From Poriferisodalis sp965237655 (lineage in GTDB: Bacteria; Actinomycetota; Acidimicrobiia; Acidimicrobiales; Poriferisodalaceae): a stretch of DNA of 64,000 nt. Below, one piece after another: positions 61,586 through 64,000 of the stretch. Position 1 is the stretch's first letter, and each line of letters opens with the position of its first letter. The notes below the pieces were generated by a model. That model had not been told where the DNA came from and made no database searches. It saw only the letters and a program-made list of their open reading frames with translations. The stretch spans positions 2,170,001-2,234,000 of the forward strand of contig NZ_CBDEGB010000002.1 in NCBI RefSeq assembly GCF_965237655.1. Reading direction: 5' to 3'. Made by a program: the position numbers and the translations under genes.

Positions 61586-61607
61586 GTGCTCGGTACTAGC
61601 CGAGCAC
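61586..61607 (-). terminator. Hairpin with the DAO-family gene's stop codon in its loop
   Basis: Perfect eight-base arms (61586-61593 and 61600-61607) with a six-base loop, CTAGTA on the minus strand, holding the TAG stop at 61596-61598. The same hairpin recurs in the repeat units beyond it. Confidence 0.65.
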
Positions 61608-62912
61608 CGACATCGACGAGCCGTGGAGATCGCGTCTGCGGGAGAAGGTGCCCATGTCGATGTCGAAACCAGTGTGTTTTCCGGTCACGACGACAGGGTC
61701 GGTGTCGTGGTCATGGCCCGCTTCCACAGCTCCGATCAGCTCGGCCATGCAGTGACCGGCCACCGCCGCGTTCTTGAACTGGTTCCCGCTGGTTCCGATG
61801 GCCACATAGAAGCCATCAAGCGACGTGCGGTCATAGATAGGGATCCAGTCGTCAGTCACGTCGTACACCCCGACGATTCCCCGCGGCTGGCGGGGGAGGC
61901 CAAGGTCCGGCATGCGCCGGGCGAACCGCAGGACGTGGGTTTCCCACTGCTCCCGGCTGAGATCCTGCGAGCAGTCATCGATCTCGTCGGTGCCAAGCCA
62001 CTCGAAGTCCGTCGCGTCCAGCTCGACGGATCCGATGAGCATGTTGTTGCCTACCTCGGGCCGCACGTAGCAGCCGCAGTCAACGTCGGCCATGACCACG
62101 CCGTCATGCTCGAAGTCCGCGCCCGGCGGCGGGGGCACGTGGTACACCTCCTTGCGCAGCGGGCGCGTGGTGATGGACATGTCTGCGACGACGCCAGCGA
62201 GCTCGTTGACAGCGCTGCTGTGCGGTCCTGCGACATTCACCACGACCGGCGCCGCCACCTCGGTGCCGTCGGCCAGCACGACGCCTTCGGCCCGGCCGGC
62301 GCCAGCGATCCCAGTCACGGTCACGCCGAAGAGGAACTCGGCGCCGGCCAACTCGGCCGCCAGCCGCAGGTTGTGGGCGGCGAGCTGCGGGTCGCCGATG
62401 TAGCCGCTTTCGGGCGACCAGAGCGCGCCCCGCAGCTGCGAGGTCGGCTCGGCCCAGAATTGAGGATCGCCGAGCTGGCGGGGCGGGCCGAAACGGGACA
62501 GGTCGAGCGGGCCGAGCCGGGCGACGGTCTCGCCGCAATCCCAGATCTCGTAGGGAACGCCGAGCGCATCGAAGTGCGGGACCGGCAGCAGGTGATCCTC
62601 AGCGTCGCTGAGCAGGGTCACCATGCCACACTGGCTGAACCCTGCGTAGCCGGCCTCGTCGCACGTCCCGGCGTGCTGCGGCCAGCGCAGCCAGTACTGC
62701 AGGCCCTCGTAGGCCATGGCAACTCCGGCCCGAGTTGAATAGGTGAAACGCACGATGGCCGACGAAGCGCTGGTGGAGCCTTGGCCAGCACCGGGGTTGC
62801 GGTCAACGCCCAGCACACGCCAGCCGCGCCGAGCCAGCTCGCAGGTGATCGCGGTGCCGATGACGCCCGCTCCGATGACGATGGCGTCGTAGCTCTGCTC
62901 GCTCGGACTCAT
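61596..62912 (-). CDS. FAD-dependent DAO-family oxidoreductase (sarcosine oxidase/dehydrogenase-like)
   Basis: A 438-residue flavoprotein. The dinucleotide-binding start YDAIVIGAGVIGTAITCELARRG and the STSASSAIVRFTYS segment are typical of the DAO (glycine/sarcosine/N-methyl amino acid oxidase) family. GFYVAIGTSGNQFKNAAVAGHCMAELI is the C-terminal FAD block. ATG 62912 is used; a GTG 36 bases upstream would add an unsupported tail. Substrates may be N-methylated glycines, which would fit a cell that makes glycine betaine from carnitine, but this is inference. The gene is 72 bp downstream of the M24 peptidase gene. Confidence 0.9.
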   Translation of the reverse strand: MSPSEQSYDAIVIGAGVIGTAITCELARRGWRVLGVDRNPGAGQGSTSASSAIVRFTYSTRAGVAMAYEGLQYWLRWPQHAGTCDEAGYAGFSQCGMVTLLSDAEDHLLPVPHFDALGVPYEIWDCGETVARLGPLDLSRFGPPRQLGDPQFWAEPTSQLRGALWSPESGYIGDPQLAAHNLRLAAELAGAEFLFGVTVTGIAGAGRAEGVVLADGTEVAAPVVVNVAGPHSSAVNELAGVVADMSITTRPLRKEVYHVPPPPGADFEHDGVVMADVDCGCYVRPEVGNNMLIGSVELDATDFEWLGTDEIDDCSQDLSREQWETHVLRFARRMPDLGLPRQPRGIVGVYDVTDDWIPIYDRTSLDGFYVAIGTSGNQFKNAAVAGHCMAELIGAVEAGHDHDTDPVVVTGKHTGFDIDMGTFSRRRDLHGSSMSVLG

Positions 62913-62984
62913 GCCGCTCTGCCTGCCGTCGCACGAGCCCGGCAGCACTGCGGGGGCACTCTCGATCGTCGCACACCCGCCCTC

Positions 62985-64000
62985 TCAACTGATGCGCATC
63001 GGCTTGGCGATCGCTGCGGTGAGCACCTCCGGTTCGCCGTCGGTCACCAACACGTCATCCTCGATGCGGATGCCGCCGAATCCCCGCAATTCTTCCACTC
63101 GTTCCCACACCACGCTCTCGGCGAATTTCTCGCGCCGAGCTGGATCGCACAGCAGCGCGTCGATGAAGTAGATGCCCGGCTCGACGGTCGTGACCATGCC
63201 GGGTTCGAGACCCCGGTCCGTGCGCAAGTACCGCAATTGCGGGTCATCGCTGCGCTCGTGGCCGGGCGGAAATCCGCTGGCGTCGTGCACTGACAAGCCC
63301 AGCAGGTGGCCGAGCCCGTGGGGGAAGAACAGCGCTACAGCGCCCGCAGTCACCAGTTCGGCCGGATCTCCCCGCAGCACTCCCATCTCGACGAGTCCCG
63401 CCCCCAACGTGCGTGCAGCGGCCAGGTGCACCTCGCGCCACTGGATGCCGGGGCGGCACATATCAATCGTCTGCTGCTGGGCGCTGAGCACCAGCTTCCA
63501 CAGGTACTCCTGCTCATCGGTGGGGTCGGCCCCGACCACCATCGTGCGGGTCACGTCGCTGGCGTAACCGCCGAATTGCGCGCCGGCGTCGATCAGCAGC
63601 AGGTCGCCTGCCTCCACGGCGCGGGTCGCGGGGCGAAGCGGGTCGTCGCCCGCATAGACATAGTGCAAGTAGGCGCCGTGGGCACCCGATGCCACGATGC
63701 TGTCGTAGGCCACACGAGGCGCTCCAGCAGCAAAAAACTGCGACTCCATCCCGATCTGGATCTGTCGTTCGGTCATGCCTGCGACGGCGTTGCGGTACAC
63801 CCACTCAAAGCCGGCAGCGCTGGCTGCGGCGGCTCGCCGGATGTCGTCGAGCTCGGCTTCGTCCTTGGTCATGCGTTCGAGCGCGACGGCGGCGCTCAGC
63901 CGCAACACCGTTGCGGGGGGCGACGGGTCGGACTGATCGTCCGCCGCTGTGTCTTCCTCGGCCGGGTCCGTTGACGTGGCCTCATCCGTGGACGTGTTCT
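62985..64000 (-). CDS. M24-family (Xaa-Pro aminopeptidase/creatinase fold) peptidase, 5' end outside the window
   Basis: 338 codons of a gene entering from beyond the window. The pita-bread catalytic domain is complete: metal ligands Asp in LLIDAGAQFGGYASDVTRTM, His in FFPHGLGHLLGLSVHD, and Glu in VTTVEPGIYF and GGIRIEDDVLV. Upstream the frame is open to the window edge through an acidic, Thr/Ser/Pro-rich linker (TSTDEATSTDPAEEDTAAD). It then reaches VLRLSAAVALERMTKDEAELDDIRRAA, the usual junction with the N-terminal creatinase domain. A PepP/PepQ-type dipeptidase or a relative such as creatinase is possible. Confidence 0.9.
   Translation of the reverse strand, partial: NTSTDEATSTDPAEEDTAADDQSDPSPPATVLRLSAAVALERMTKDEAELDDIRRAAAASAAGFEWVYRNAVAGMTERQIQIGMESQFFAAGAPRVAYDSIVASGAHGAYLHYVYAGDDPLRPATRAVEAGDLLLIDAGAQFGGYASDVTRTMVVGADPTDEQEYLWKLVLSAQQQTIDMCRPGIQWREVHLAAARTLGAGLVEMGVLRGDPAELVTAGAVALFFPHGLGHLLGLSVHDASGFPPGHERSDDPQLRYLRTDRGLEPGMVTTVEPGIYFIDALLCDPARREKFAESVVWERVEELRGFGGIRIEDDVLVTDGEPEVLTAAIAKPMRIS

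Larger units (their letters stand above)
60283..61607. repeat. 32-bp tandem repeat array split by the IS element
   Basis: Units GTACTAGCCGAGCACC(G/T)..., 32 bp long: a full copy 60283-60314, a copy interrupted by the IS (60315-60320 continuing at 61535-61560), a full copy 61561-61592 and a partial 61593-61607. The last, partial unit contains the end of the DAO-family gene including its TAG. Each unit junction folds as an 8-bp stem (GTGCTCGG/CCGAGCAC) with the stop-containing CTAGTA loop on the minus strand. Confidence 0.85.

Noticed and set aside
60283..61615. Repeats resembling a CRISPR array
   Set aside because: The units abut without unique spacers and start inside a gene's last codons; no cas gene is near.

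Overview
The window is a 64 kb, uniformly high-GC chromosomal stretch of an actinobacterium. The evidence is a cysO-cysM pair next to an Rv1339-like metallo-hydrolase, rph and rdgB (the order known from Mycobacterium), F420/FMN luciferase-like oxidoreductases, ergothioneine genes, an SCO6745-family protein, a single-chain acyl-CoA carboxylase and many CoA-dependent catabolic enzymes. The mix of CaiB/BaiF CoA-transferases, carnitine-type dehydrogenase, CoxL-like oxidoreductases and LLM enzymes fits an Acidimicrobiia-like heterotroph. That placement is inference, because no rRNA or marker phylogeny is available here. No tRNA, rRNA or CRISPR array was seen.

Layout. 0-5.3 kb (+): end of a hydantoinase B gene, an alpha/beta hydrolase, a CoxL-like molybdenum hydroxylase and a thiolase. 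5.3-12.2 kb: rpe and a small anchored protein (+), then a housekeeping run on the minus strand (cysO, cysM, lipoprotein, MBL hydrolase, rph, rdgB, clpP), and smpB (+). 12.3-18.8 kb (-): an aromatic or heteroaromatic catabolic operon (LLM, VOC, quinone oxidoreductase, HpaB-type hydroxylase, LLM, alpha/beta hydrolase). 19-25.3 kb: HbpS/GlcG-like protein, RraA-type aldolase, and a complete branched-chain-amino-acid-type ABC importer. 25.3-27.2 kb: a toxin-antitoxin pair and an Abi-like gene lying inside a shattered coxL-like gene. 27.3-35.7 kb: a DMT exporter (+) and a five-gene minus-strand operon built around a carnitine-dehydrogenase/thioesterase fusion (amidase, dehydrogenase-thioesterase, acyl-CoA dehydrogenase, ADP-forming acyl-CoA ligase, enoyl-CoA hydratase). 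35.7-41.1 kb: VapBC, a second enoyl-CoA hydratase, a deleted dienelactone hydrolase, an SCO6745 protein and egtB-egtD. 41.4-50.1 kb: a single-chain carboxylase facing two tandem two-domain CaiB-type genes, one of them frameshifted. 50.1-56.5 kb: two paralogous membrane proteins, a double polysaccharide-deacetylase-like protein, an LLM monooxygenase and a Nudix hydrolase. 56.7-64 kb: a large secreted Calx-beta/PPC protein, an inactivated IS630-type element inside a short repeat array, a DAO-family oxidoreductase and the end of an M24 peptidase.

The catabolic genes share a theme: uptake of small organic acids or quaternary amines, CoA activation or transfer, beta-oxidation-like steps, and aromatic hydroxylation and cleavage. 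The most unusual signal is not a gene. At least eleven of the roughly 45 complete genes end inside a perfect or near-perfect hairpin of 5-11 bp whose loop (or internal loop) carries the stop codon. At three of these 3' ends (the hypothetical protein, Nudix and DAO genes) the hairpin-plus-stop segment has been tandemly duplicated in units of 32-35 bp. Related short duplications sit at the cysM stop codon and at the junction between the MBL and rph genes.
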